In this document: positions 8,604 to 16,228 of the stretch, one piece after another
How positions within the stretch are numbered: position 1 is the first letter of the stretch
Layout of the letters: the number at the start of each line of letters is the position of its first letter
Source of the DNA: Legionella sp. PC1000
GTDB taxonomy: Bacteria; Pseudomonadota; Gammaproteobacteria; Legionellales; Legionellaceae
NCBI RefSeq assembly: GCF_014109805.1
Contig: NZ_CP059400.1
Coordinates: 838,001 to 902,000, forward strand
DNA length: 64,000 bases
Reading direction: 5' to 3'
Notes under the pieces: model-generated
The model's database searches: none
What the model was told of the DNA's origin: nothing
Seen by the model: only the letters and a program-made list of their open reading frames with translations
Program-made: the position numbers and the translations under genes

Positions 8604-8798
8604 TTAACAAGCAATTCGTTGAGTATCAAACTGTTTGACAAAGGAAATCAGGGATTCCAATTTGTGCAAACTTAACTCTGCTTGCTGAATGTCATGAGGA
8701 TTGATTTGGAGTCGATGGCGACTTAAATCATTGACACAACAATTCAGTTCAAATAGCAAATGTTCAATCTCAAGATGTGCTGGTTCCTGTTGTTGCAT
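8604..8798 (-). CDS. small hypothetical protein upstream of ssb
   Basis: A 64-residue protein, mostly predicted helix (repeated Leu, Glu, His and Gln; LEIEHLLFELNCCVNDLSRHRL), with no known motif. AAGGAG precedes the ATG at 8798 at ideal spacing, which is the main reason to accept it. It is the first gene of the leftward group that continues to ssb and ardA. The function is unknown; small helical proteins of this kind in leading regions may be DNA-mimic or regulatory proteins, but nothing here proves that. Confidence 0.55.
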   Translation of the reverse strand: MQQQEPAHLEIEHLLFELNCCVNDLSRHRLQINPHDIQQAELSLHKLESLISFVKQFDTQRIAC

Positions 8799-8924
8799 GG
8801 TAGCTCCTTGGGATAGGGAGGATTAGCCCCAAAGGGATAATTCATCCCAATTGGGTTATGCAAAAAAGATCACCGAAACATCGGTTGATTTACCTGGTTA
8901 TTAATGATGATGTGCTCGAAGCAC

Positions 8925-9060
8925 TCCTCGGGCGCAAAGCCGTAAAGACAACTCCTGATGGGGTTTCCCTGCTAAACACTTTGCCATGGAATTAGGGAAC
9001 AAGATGGCATATCACAAGACCTATAGGTTTCGTCAGAATTGCGCTGACTCATCAGTTGTG
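8925..9060 (+). pseudogene. degenerate copy of the 74 aa gene at 14.9 kb and its leader
   Basis: This stretch aligns with 14845-15000 in the same orientation. Shared blocks include AACTCCTGATGG, TTCCC..CTAAAC, the codons for ELGN..A.HKT, and CTCATCAGTT. Read as protein it gives FPAKHFAMELGNKMAYHKT against FPTKRPATELGNEVALHKT. After HKT a length difference not divisible by three shifts the frame, so this copy is decayed. The surrounding stretch 8799-9240 contains no other convincing gene. The repeat lies upstream of the leftward ssb operon, as the intact copy lies upstream of the recombinase operon. Confidence 0.5.
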
Positions 9061-9240
9061 TTGCTTTCAGATTATCAAGCTAGTACTCGAAAGCAAGGAT
9101 TTTTTCTTGTTGATATTAAATGAGCTCAATTGAAAGCATGGTATAATTTTCTCCAATTCAGTGTTAATTCATAATAGAAGTAATCAAGTGTTAAATCACA
9201 TTGGTTTAGATGTAAGTAATGTGTAGCACTGGAGGAAATT

Positions 9241-9378
9241 ATGAAAACCAAAATAGTTAACTTTCTTGATGAAGAACATAAAATAAACCTATTATCCCTA
9301 TATCCCTATATCCCTATATCCCTATATCCCTATATCATGATACATGGTGGTCTAGTGATCGAACTAATGAAAAATTGA
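9241..9378 (+). CDS. 45-residue ORF carrying an 8-bp tandem repeat
   Basis: GGAGG at 9231-9235 stands five bases before the ATG. The product starts MKTKIVNFLDEEHKINL, then continues through a low-complexity Leu/Tyr/Pro/Ile stretch encoded by the repeat, and ends HGGLVIELMKN. Because the repeat unit is eight bases, each gain or loss changes the frame after it. The reading frame visible now may therefore be one of several phases of a once longer gene. Family unknown. Confidence 0.35.
   Translation: MKTKIVNFLDEEHKINLLSLYPYIPISLYPYIMIHGGLVIELMKN
9295..9334. repeat. five tandem copies of an 8-bp unit (TCCCTATA)
   Basis: Five exact, uninterrupted copies of TCCCTATA at 9295, 9303, 9311, 9319 and 9327, with a partial unit at each side. 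The array lies inside the short reading frame 9241-9378. It is not a CRISPR: units are adjacent, with no spacers. Confidence 0.95.
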
Positions 9379-9384
9379 AAATAT

Positions 9385-10245
9385 TTATTTTAATAAGGCC
9401 AATCGATATTTTCCAATTTCTTGAAAGCCAAGGGCTTTATAAGCGCGTATAGCAGAATTATCATTGGTGAACAAAATAGCTCTTTTGACTTTCTTCATAG
9501 CAGCTTGCTTTAAACAAAGATACACAGCGGCCCTGGCAAAACCTTTATTTCTTAAAGAGGGAGGGGTATATACCGGACCTAGCTGCACAATATCAGGTAA
9601 ATGGGCATTGAATCCACACAGTGAAAGGGGTGCATTATTTACAAATAAAACCCAACGATTTTGACTAAGCTGTTTATCTTGAATTTCATTAATAATGGAT
9701 TCTTCAAGTTTGGGATTGTTAGCATCGTCTCCAAGTGCTTCTATATGATAGGCGATAAGCCATTCTTTGATGACATCCATTTCACAATCCTGCACTGGTT
9801 TGAGTGTGCAGCTATATGAATGAATTACTTGAGGTGTAATCATTTTTTCAAGATTAAGTGAGAATAATTTTTCCTGATAATTAATAGCGAATAGGGATGA
9901 TTGTAAGTCCAGCTTATCAATGACAACATTGGCTTGAGAGTCTTCACCTAGTATTCCGGCAATTAACCTTGTCCTTTTAAGTTTAAATTTTTCAACTAAT
10001 GCTGATAACGCAGTAAAATTTTCAGCCTGCATCATCACATTACCATTCCAATAATGAGCTAAAACTCCATTAAGTTGGTTGTTCTCGAAGGAACCATAAT
10101 ACTCTCCGTGAAATGGCTCATCTTGGTAAGTTATACCTGAGTAATACAAATTGTTCCTAATGAACATAGTCGTTTCTTGATAATGATTGAGATAGGATGA
10201 CAGTTCATCTATATACAATTCGTCTAGCTTTTTTATCACAATCAT
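9385..10245 (-). CDS. GNAT-family N-acetyltransferase, two-domain
   Basis: A 286-residue acetyltransferase. The C-terminal ~120 residues form a GNAT fold: the acetyl-CoA loop is visible as PPSLRNKGFARAAV, followed by ILFTNDNSAIRAYKALGF. The N-terminal ~150 residues resemble the degenerate first domain of double-GNAT proteins and carry no clear acetyl-CoA loop. The substrate is unknown. An AGGAAAAA element precedes the ATG. It diverges from the GrpB-GNAT gene at 10340, sharing a 94-base promoter region. It is the first of four small-molecule-modifying enzymes lying side by side. Confidence 0.85.
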   Translation of the reverse strand: MIVIKKLDELYIDELSSYLNHYQETTMFIRNNLYYSGITYQDEPFHGEYYGSFENNQLNGVLAHYWNGNVMMQAENFTALSALVEKFKLKRTRLIAGILGEDSQANVVIDKLDLQSSLFAINYQEKLFSLNLEKMITPQVIHSYSCTLKPVQDCEMDVIKEWLIAYHIEALGDDANNPKLEESIINEIQDKQLSQNRWVLFVNNAPLSLCGFNAHLPDIVQLGPVYTPPSLRNKGFARAAVYLCLKQAAMKKVKRAILFTNDNSAIRAYKALGFQEIGKYRLALLK

Positions 10246-10339
10246 TTTTTCCTCGGTAAGATGAATATTTTTAATGCACTTTTAAGACATATGCTAAGAT
10301 AGCCCAATATTGGTTGTTATTAAATACAAAACATAGCAT

Positions 10340-11371
10340 ATGATTACCTTACTCCCTCATAATCCTGCGTGGATAGCAGCATTTAGCATTGAAAAACAAC
10401 AGTTATTGCAATTGGGTATCAAGAATATAACCCAAGTTGAGCATATTGGCAGTACAGCTATTTCTGGCATTTATGCAAAACCAGTGATTGATATTTTAAT
10501 TGGTGTTAAGTCTTTGAGTGAATTTACTTCTGAGGATATCCAAAAAATTGAATCCTTGGGTTATCGGTATAATCAAGTTTTTGAAACAGTTTTTCCACAC
10601 CGGCGTTATTTCCAAAAAGATAATGAATATGGTGAGCGCACGCATCAGATTCATTTAGTTAATTATCCATCTTCTTGGTATGCGAAGCATCTGTTGTTTC
10701 GCGATTATTTGCGCGTTTACCCCGGTATTGCTAAAGAGTATGAAGCACTTAAGCTCAATTTGAGCAAAATCCATGACAATACGATTGAATATGCCAATGC
10801 CAAGAGTGAATTGTGTCAGGCTATTGGTAAGAAAGCTTTTTTGCATTTTGGAGTTAATAAACCAATCATAGAAACCTCTCGGCTTATTGCATTTATTCCC
10901 CAAGTAGCTTGTCACGAAGACTATGCAATAATGCTTTCAAATCTTGAGTTTATTCAATGTTATGGTGTTTCATACAATGAAGGCCAGGCTTTAAATCGTT
11001 TGGAATCGGATATGACGCATTACAATCAATATGGTTTTGCTCCCTGGATGTGGTATGACAAGGAAACCCATGGCTTTGTTGGGAGAGCTGGATTAAAGAC
11101 ATTTGTATTAAATGAAAAAGAAGAAGTTGAGTTAACTTATCAAATAGCCCAAATCTACTGGGGAAAAGGTTTAGCGTTTGAAATGGGGCAAGCATCATTG
11201 GATTATGCTGAAAAGCATTTAAATTTGGCCAGTACTATTTGTTTTACAGCACACAGTAATTATTCATCATTGCGAGTTATGGAAAAATTAGGTTTTAAAT
11301 TTGAGTTTGATTTTGAGCATGCTGGAATCACGCACAAGTTGCATCGAAAATCTACAATAAAGAAGCAATAG
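10340..11371 (+). CDS. GrpB-like nucleotidyltransferase fused to GNAT acetyltransferase
   Basis: A 343-residue fusion. Residues 1-170 match the GrpB/UPF0157 family (nucleotidyltransferase fold): HNPAWIAAF, then VEHIGSTAISGIYAKPVIDI with the conserved GS and paired acidic residues, then RTHQIHLV. Residues 175-343 are a RimJ/RimL-type GNAT: ETSRLIAF, then YWGKGLAFEMGQA (acetyl-CoA loop) and NYSSLRVMEKLGF. Each half occurs alone elsewhere, and together they suggest two modifications of one substrate or related substrates. The next gene, an APH-like kinase, starts 11 bases downstream, so the two are co-transcribed. Substrate unknown. Confidence 0.87.
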   Translation: MITLLPHNPAWIAAFSIEKQQLLQLGIKNITQVEHIGSTAISGIYAKPVIDILIGVKSLSEFTSEDIQKIESLGYRYNQVFETVFPHRRYFQKDNEYGERTHQIHLVNYPSSWYAKHLLFRDYLRVYPGIAKEYEALKLNLSKIHDNTIEYANAKSELCQAIGKKAFLHFGVNKPIIETSRLIAFIPQVACHEDYAIMLSNLEFIQCYGVSYNEGQALNRLESDMTHYNQYGFAPWMWYDKETHGFVGRAGLKTFVLNEKEEVELTYQIAQIYWGKGLAFEMGQASLDYAEKHLNLASTICFTAHSNYSSLRVMEKLGFKFEFDFEHAGITHKLHRKSTIKKQ

Positions 11372-11382
11372 AGGCCGCCTTA

Positions 11383-12249
11383 ATGGATAAAGTCAAAATT
11401 AACATTCACTTAGTCGAAAAACTGATTACTGAGCAATTTCCACAATGGCAATCACTGACTATTCATCCAGTTGCTCAAAGTGGTTGGGATAATCGAACGT
11501 TTCACTTAGGTGAGGAAATGGTGATTCGTTTGCCTAGCGATAAGCAGTATGAGCCACAAATAGAAAAAGAATATCAATGGTTGCCATGGCTCTCCAAACA
11601 GCTCTCATTTCAAATCACGCAACCTATTGCACTAGGAAAACCATCACCAGCTTATCCATGGCATTGGAGTATCAATCGCTGGATTGAAGGGGAATCTGCT
11701 TCAAGACAGAATATTCATGATATAAAGTGTTTTGCGGAAACATTGGGTAACTGTTTAAACGAACTTCAATCTTTAGATGCTACAGGTGGGCCTCAGGCTG
11801 GTGCACATAATTTTTATCGGGGAGGTTCATTGAAGGCCTATGATCATGAAATGCGACTTGCAATTCCTAAAATTAAAAACGCTCATGAACAAAGTCTTGC
11901 AGTATCATTATGGCAAGATGCACTTTCTTCTGAATGGCGCTTGAGTCCTGTTTGGGTTCACGGAGATATAGCGGTTGGAAATATTTTGGTACATAGTGGA
12001 AGATTGCAAGCGATTATAGATTTTGGCCAGATTGCTATAGGCGATCCAGCATGTGATTTGGTGATAGCATGGAATTTTTTTTCCAGTGAAGAACGGGGTG
12101 TGTTTAAAAATGCAGTTCAACTGGATAATGATACCTGGATACGAGCTTTAGGATGGGCATTTTGGAAAACCTTATGTTGGCCAATTAAAGGCACTGATGT
12201 AAAAGAGGTTTTGCATGAAATTTATAAGGATTATAATGCGCTTAAATAA
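11383..12249 (+). CDS. aminoglycoside-phosphotransferase-family kinase
   Basis: A 288-residue APH-fold kinase expected to transfer phosphate from ATP (or GTP) to a hydroxyl of a small molecule. The catalytic loop is HGDIAVGNILV, followed by IDFGQIAIGDPACDL, which carries the metal-binding Asp and the second Asp motif. The ATP-grip Lys region is weak (MVIRLPSDKQYEPQIEKE), with Arg where Lys is usual in some APHs. The nearest familiar relatives are the macrolide/aminoglycoside APHs and uncharacterised phosphotransferases. It follows the GrpB-GNAT gene by 11 bases. A resistance function is plausible but unproved; a metabolic sugar or amino-alcohol kinase would look the same. Confidence 0.85.
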   Translation: MDKVKINIHLVEKLITEQFPQWQSLTIHPVAQSGWDNRTFHLGEEMVIRLPSDKQYEPQIEKEYQWLPWLSKQLSFQITQPIALGKPSPAYPWHWSINRWIEGESASRQNIHDIKCFAETLGNCLNELQSLDATGGPQAGAHNFYRGGSLKAYDHEMRLAIPKIKNAHEQSLAVSLWQDALSSEWRLSPVWVHGDIAVGNILVHSGRLQAIIDFGQIAIGDPACDLVIAWNFFSSEERGVFKNAVQLDNDTWIRALGWAFWKTLCWPIKGTDVKEVLHEIYKDYNALK

Positions 12250-12373
12250 ACATGCCGGAAGTATTCAATGATTAAGGTTTGGGAATATAAATGCAGCGTT
12301 GGCATTATAAATATTCGTGAATAACAGAAGTACAAGTCAAAGTTTTATCCCAACTATTTGAGTTTAATCAATT

Positions 12374-12913
12374 ATGAACATGAATAATGAGAACAGATTT
12401 CATTTTAAACCAGTGAGTAAAACACAAGAAAACCTTGTTCTTGATTGGATTAGTCAGCCACATATTAATGAATGGCTTCATGGAGATGGTTTAAGTAATA
12501 CAATAAAAGACATTCATGAATTTTTGAACGATGGGGAACCGTGGGCTACTCATTGGATAGCCTATGATAATGAAATCCCCTTCGCTTATTTAATTACTTC
12601 TGAAATAGAGAAATCAGAAGAATATCCTGATGGTGCAGTTACACTAGATTTATTCATTTGCAGATTGGATTATATCGGTAAGGGATTGTCCGTAAAGATG
12701 ATTCATGAATTTATCTTAAGTCAATTTTCTGATGCCAAAATAGTGCTTATAGATCCTGAGATCGCTAATGAGCGTGCGGTTCATGTTTATAAAAAAGCTG
12801 GTTTTGAAATCATTGGGGAATTTATAGCTTCATGGCATCCTGTGCCACACTATAAAATGCAATTGTGTATTGAAATGCTAAAAACAAAAGGGGTCAGCCT
12901 AAGTAGACCCTGA
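12374..12913 (+). CDS. AAC(6')-like GNAT acetyltransferase
   Basis: A 179-residue GNAT resembling the AAC(6')-I aminoglycoside acetyltransferases and siderophore-type acetyltransferases (PF13523). WI.QPHINEWLHGDG near residue 30 and DLFI...YIGKGLSVKMIHEF at the acetyl-CoA site are characteristic, followed by IDPEIANERAVHVYKKAGF. The 124 bases before it hold no gene. Its 3' end overlaps the convergent recombinase gene by 20 bases. In family members the substrate can be an aminoglycoside, a hydroxamate siderophore precursor or a lysine derivative, so drug resistance cannot be assumed. Confidence 0.85.
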   Translation: MNMNNENRFHFKPVSKTQENLVLDWISQPHINEWLHGDGLSNTIKDIHEFLNDGEPWATHWIAYDNEIPFAYLITSEIEKSEEYPDGAVTLDLFICRLDYIGKGLSVKMIHEFILSQFSDAKIVLIDPEIANERAVHVYKKAGFEIIGEFIASWHPVPHYKMQLCIEMLKTKGVSLSRP

Positions 12914-13793
12914 CTATAGCGATACGAGAATGGCCCATCTCAAGGCTTATAATTTCCCGGGCTTTGCGATCTATTTCTTTTTGATTTTCAGGTAAATGTT
13001 TCGATGGGATGCCTCCTTCAATAGGGCATTTAAATGGTTTATTGTCTGGAGATAATTGACTGGTGAGTTCATGATAACGCCTTTGGGCATAGGCGTGGCG
13101 TAAGCCATGGCAGTTTTTTAATCCCATCTTTTCTGTCTCAGTTTGGTATCGTCTTAGATGCTGTTTATAGGTTTTACCTTTGGGGATTAATGATTGATTG
13201 TGTGGAATTTGACGAAAGGCTTTCTCTAACCATTGTCTTTGTTCATTACTAATAATATCAAGAGTTCTCCCTATACCGCCTTTGGTCCAGCTGGGCTTGA
13301 TGACTAAATGATTTCCTTGCCAGGCTTCACTAATGACCAGTTTCATTGATTCTTCACGCCGCAGACCAAAAAGATACTGCGCTTCTAGCGATAAGCGTAT
13401 CATTGGGTCATTGCATTTGGAAAAATCGACATCTTTAATGGCTTTATTATAGGTTGGAGCATAACTGCGCCGACTAATTTGATAATGATCATTGCTTGGT
13501 TTGACGAGCTCTGGTTTATTTAGTAGGACGGACACCTTCCGTAATTTAGCCATGTAATTTTTGATGGTGGCAGGGTTTTTACCCTGATTTTTCCAGTGCT
13601 CAACTAAGACATGAATATGTTTGGGTTTTAAACCTTTGATATGCGCGACCATTAACCCATGTTCGTGCAGATCTTTAATACAACGATTAAGAATATGACG
13701 CATGTCTGCCTTGCTGGCGTAGGAGTATCCTTTGAGATCCTTTAGACATCCATTTATCGAATAAAGTGCGTTTTTTAGTTTTGATTTACTCAT
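12894..13793 (-). CDS. tyrosine recombinase, catalytically complete
   Basis: A 299-residue phage/ICE-type integrase (SAM-like N-terminal domain plus integrase catalytic domain, of the type in PF12834/PF12835). Catalytic residues are visible: the first Arg in FGLRREES, the His/Arg box in HGLRHAYAQ, GHSR, and the terminal Tyr in VRVYLG. The ATG at 13793 is chosen because it overlaps the stop of the upstream gene (ATGAGTAA), a sign of translational coupling; the longer in-frame start at 13838 lies within that gene. It forms a pair with the catalytically degenerate paralogue just upstream. It is expected to cut and rejoin DNA at an att or resolution site. Confidence 0.85.
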   Translation of the reverse strand: MSKSKLKNALYSINGCLKDLKGYSYASKADMRHILNRCIKDLHEHGLMVAHIKGLKPKHIHVLVEHWKNQGKNPATIKNYMAKLRKVSVLLNKPELVKPSNDHYQISRRSYAPTYNKAIKDVDFSKCNDPMIRLSLEAQYLFGLRREESMKLVISEAWQGNHLVIKPSWTKGGIGRTLDIISNEQRQWLEKAFRQIPHNQSLIPKGKTYKQHLRRYQTETEKMGLKNCHGLRHAYAQRRYHELTSQLSPDNKPFKCPIEGGIPSKHLPENQKEIDRKAREIISLEMGHSRIAIVRVYLG

Positions 13794-14589
13794 GCAGGTA
13801 TGACCATAGTGTGTTTCGAGATTTAATGCCCATTTCATCGTGTAGGAGCAAGTAGGTTTGGTAGTTACCTAGAAGTGGCAGCAGATATTCATACATTTGC
13901 TTGGCATAAAGATAACGCCAGGATTTTTTTGCTGGTAAGTCATGTTTTGCAAGGGTATTGTGCCAATCTGACCGGATTTGTTTATAGCCCAAAAAGTGTA
14001 TCAGGCTGATACCATTAGTTAGTTGGTTTAAATCAGACAGAATTTGTTTTTGCACTTCATTTCTGATGGGAATCATCCTGTCAGCAGAGTTAAATGCGAT
14101 ATCACGGGTAATCCAGAGTTTTTGTTCTTTGATATGGATACCGGGTTTGATGTGGAATGTTTCACTAAAAGTTAATCCGAATTGTGTTTGCAATGCCATG
14201 ATTAATTGAGAGGTACTATCAGTGAATGATTCCCAGATATTGGGCTTCCAGTCTAAGCGTTGGCCTGATAGTCTTTGACGGTTTAATTGCAATGATTTGT
14301 TATCTATATTAGGTATTGGGCAATCGATACTCTGTAAATAGTTTCTAATGATGGTCATGTGACGCATGATGGTTGCATCTTTCAGATGGTATTTTCTCCA
14401 ATGCTCAACCAGTTTTTTGATATGCTCTTGTTCCAAGTTATTCCATGATTTAGGTACATCACCAATACGAAATAAATCATCTATCATTTTTTGAATGACG
14501 TAAGCCCGTTGTTTTCTCTCTCTGTAGCTGCCGTTATTATCAAGTTGTAAATAACGGTTGGCTGTTTGTCGTAAGGAATATTTTCTCAT
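13786..14589 (-). CDS. tyrosine-recombinase paralogue lacking key catalytic residues
   Basis: A 267-residue protein that follows the same domain plan as its downstream neighbour: EHIKKLVEHWRKYHLKDATIM here against KHIHVLVEHWKNQGKNPATI there. At the first catalytic Arg it has FGLTFSET instead of FGLRREES, so the Arg is replaced by Thr. The HGLRHAYAQ box reads WRYLYAKQM. A possible Tyr remains near the C-terminus in NTLWSYLHE. It is therefore probably inactive as a recombinase, and might act as a regulatory or architectural partner. The gene is translationally coupled to the active copy. Upstream, 14590-14882 holds a leader region without a gene. Confidence 0.8.
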   Translation of the reverse strand: MRKYSLRQTANRYLQLDNNGSYRERKQRAYVIQKMIDDLFRIGDVPKSWNNLEQEHIKKLVEHWRKYHLKDATIMRHMTIIRNYLQSIDCPIPNIDNKSLQLNRQRLSGQRLDWKPNIWESFTDSTSQLIMALQTQFGLTFSETFHIKPGIHIKEQKLWITRDIAFNSADRMIPIRNEVQKQILSDLNQLTNGISLIHFLGYKQIRSDWHNTLAKHDLPAKKSWRYLYAKQMYEYLLPLLGNYQTYLLLHDEMGIKSRNTLWSYLHE

Positions 14590-14882
14590 CGTCCAATCCG
14601 AAAATTCATTTGCCCTGTCTCTGGTTTAGTGTTGGTCGAGCGGCTCACTCAAAGATGAAACCCGGCAAAAGCCGTAAGCTCGAAGTAGGGGGGCAAAACA
14701 ATCGTTATATGGCAAACGATCTCGCCTGTTTACAGCAGTTTTTTGTGTCGGTGTTTTCTCCTTATTAGTTGATTAATAAAAATGACAAGACAATGGGCCT
14801 TATCACAAGTCCATGGTCAAATTGAAATAAATTGACTTAAACTCCCGAGGGAGTTGCCCTGCCGGATGACAGAGATTCCTAG
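14590..14882 (-). promoter_or_regulatory. leader region upstream of the recombinase pair
   Basis: No gene is visible here. The stretch contains short inverted motifs (for example CCGGC...GCCGT around 14660-14675) and, at its right end, the beginning of the diverged repeat shared with 8925-9060. It must hold the promoter for the leftward recombinase operon. An origin, att site or structured RNA cannot be assigned from sequence alone. Confidence 0.35.
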
Positions 14883-15107
14883 ATGGTTTTCCCGACTAAA
14901 CGTCCAGCCACAGAGTTAGGGAATGAAGTGGCGTTGCATAAGACGTCAGAAGACGTTTCGCCGGAATCGCACCAGCTCATCAGTTATGCTTTATTTAAAA
15001 CTATCAAAGCGGTGCTTGCTGCGCAAGGGTTTAAGGAGAAGAATTTTGTCCTGACGCGTGAATCGCGCCAGGACAAAATGACTGAATGTGTTGATTTTAC
15101 TGGGTAA
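14883..15107 (+). CDS. hypothetical 74 aa protein (intact repeat copy)
   Basis: A short protein starting MVFPTKRPATELGNEVALHKT and rich in Lys, Glu and Ser, with no known domain. There is no good Shine-Dalgarno before the ATG and a stop codon immediately precedes it; an internal GTG (GTGGCGTTG) after an AGGGAA element is an alternative start. The first half is conserved in the decayed copy near 8.96-9.03 kb, which supports past selection on this coding sequence. A 13-bp perfect hairpin follows 16 bases after the stop. Confidence 0.5.
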   Translation: MVFPTKRPATELGNEVALHKTSEDVSPESHQLISYALFKTIKAVLAAQGFKEKNFVLTRESRQDKMTECVDFTG

Positions 15108-15123
15108 AATCAAGGTTGGTTTT

Positions 15124-15155
15124 CTGCGTCACTGCACATTTTTGCAGTGACGCAG
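15124..15155. terminator. 13-bp perfect hairpin after the 74 aa gene
   Basis: Arms 15124-15136 and 15143-15155 (CTGCGTCACTGCA and its exact complement) surround a six-base loop CATTTT. There is no T-tract on either side, so it may be a transcript-stabilising or protein-binding site rather than a true terminator. The remaining 15156-15376 shows nothing else I can support. Confidence 0.45.
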
Positions 15156-15376
15156 AACAGAGGAGTAGAATACGATGCATTAATGATTGGGTTATATATT
15201 GTCAAAGGATACTCTGAATCAGACTTACGTTCATTGCCCCTCAAAAATTTGTTTTGTGTAGTCTAAACTTGGAGGGATTATATGTACGCAGAAGAAGGAT
15301 TAATATTAACTTTATAGAACTGGGGCACATGAAAATTTTTATTGGAATATCAAAAAAATAAGGGGGCATGACTCGC

Positions 15377-15805
15377 ATGAAGCATATCAGACTGTCTAAA
15401 ATAGAAAAAATGAGCCTTTTTAAGGTTATTCTTACTGTTATTTTTTTCTTCACAGAAATAAACGCCTATGCAGGCATGGAATCCTATCATATTAAATATC
15501 ATAAAGATTCCAAAATAAAAAATGTATCTTTATCCAATATCGAGATATTAATAGAGTTCCATCGTAATGGAAATTCAATTGGGAGAATTACTACAAAAAC
15601 AAGTAATACTCAAGATATTAAAATAGATAACACCTATGGAAAAAATTTGATTATTCATATCCTATCAATGAATATAGATGGAAAAAGGATAAGATGCTGG
15701 GGTGTATCAACACGTAAAATAAATACCATTGAGATTCAGTGTGATAAAGTTGTTTCATTGAAAAAGATGGAAGAAGAAACTAAGCCCTCTGATTCAATTA
15801 ATTGA
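15377..15805 (+). CDS. hypothetical exported protein
   Basis: A protein of about 142 residues with an N-terminal signal-like segment: basic start MKHIRLSKIEK, hydrophobic LFKVILTVIFFFTEI and a likely cleavage after NAYA. The mature part is a Lys/Asn/Ile-rich, predicted beta-rich domain with two Cys (IRCWG and IQCDK) that could form a disulfide. AGGGGG lies ten bases before the ATG at 15377; the in-frame ATG at 15368 is too close to that site. Function unknown; periplasmic or secreted location is likely. Confidence 0.6.
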   Translation: MKHIRLSKIEKMSLFKVILTVIFFFTEINAYAGMESYHIKYHKDSKIKNVSLSNIEILIEFHRNGNSIGRITTKTSNTQDIKIDNTYGKNLIIHILSMNIDGKRIRCWGVSTRKINTIEIQCDKVVSLKKMEEETKPSDSIN

Positions 15806-15989
15806 GAAAGGGATGCGACAAGCAATAATTCTCCTCAGTTCTTTTGATTATGTCTTTTGGTTTTAAAACCCCATGACTTAGAAAGAATAAAAAAATCCAG
15901 GATTGCTGAGCTAAAATACTGACTATTGACACAGAGAATCATGTAGCATGACACTATAAAGCACTAAAATCATCAGGGAAAAAACCAAA

Positions 15990-16199
15990 ATGACAAATAA
16001 AATTCGCGGTAAAGTAAAATGGTTTAATGAAGGCAAGGGCTTTGGCTTTATTGAAAGTAGTGGCAAGGATTATTTTGTCCATTTCAGTGCCATACAAAGT
16101 AGCGGTTTTAAAACCCTTCCCGAAGGGGCAACCGTTCTGTTTAAAGTAGGCAAAGGACAAAAAGGGCCGCAAGCAGAGGACGTTGAACTCGTTAAATAA
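15990..16199 (+). CDS. cspA: cold-shock-domain protein
   Basis: A 69-residue single cold-shock domain protein. RNP1 is KGFGFIE and RNP2 is YFVHFSAI, and the start is the usual [10 protein letters not shown]. Such proteins bind single-stranded RNA/DNA and melt RNA structure. It is slightly unusual in the loop after RNP2 ([30 protein letters not shown]), which replaces the typical EGF-KSL..GQ.V.F, but length and core are normal. The next gene, phaB, starts 30 bases later in the same direction, so co-transcription is likely. The 184 bases upstream form an untranslated region with no other gene. Paralogue number cannot be judged here. Confidence 0.92.
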   Translation: MTNKIRGKVKWFNEGKGFGFIESSGKDYFVHFSAIQSSGFKTLPEGATVLFKVGKGQKGPQAEDVELVK

Positions 16200-16228
16200 T
16201 TAAATAACCAAATCAAGGAGGAAGGAAG

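Noticed and set aside
9295..9334. Possible CRISPR array
   Set aside because: Units are 8 bases and directly adjacent with no spacers; it is a simple tandem repeat.
15900..15960. TTGACA / TATAAA promoter before the cold-shock gene
   Set aside because: The two boxes are separated by about 23 bases, too far for a standard promoter.
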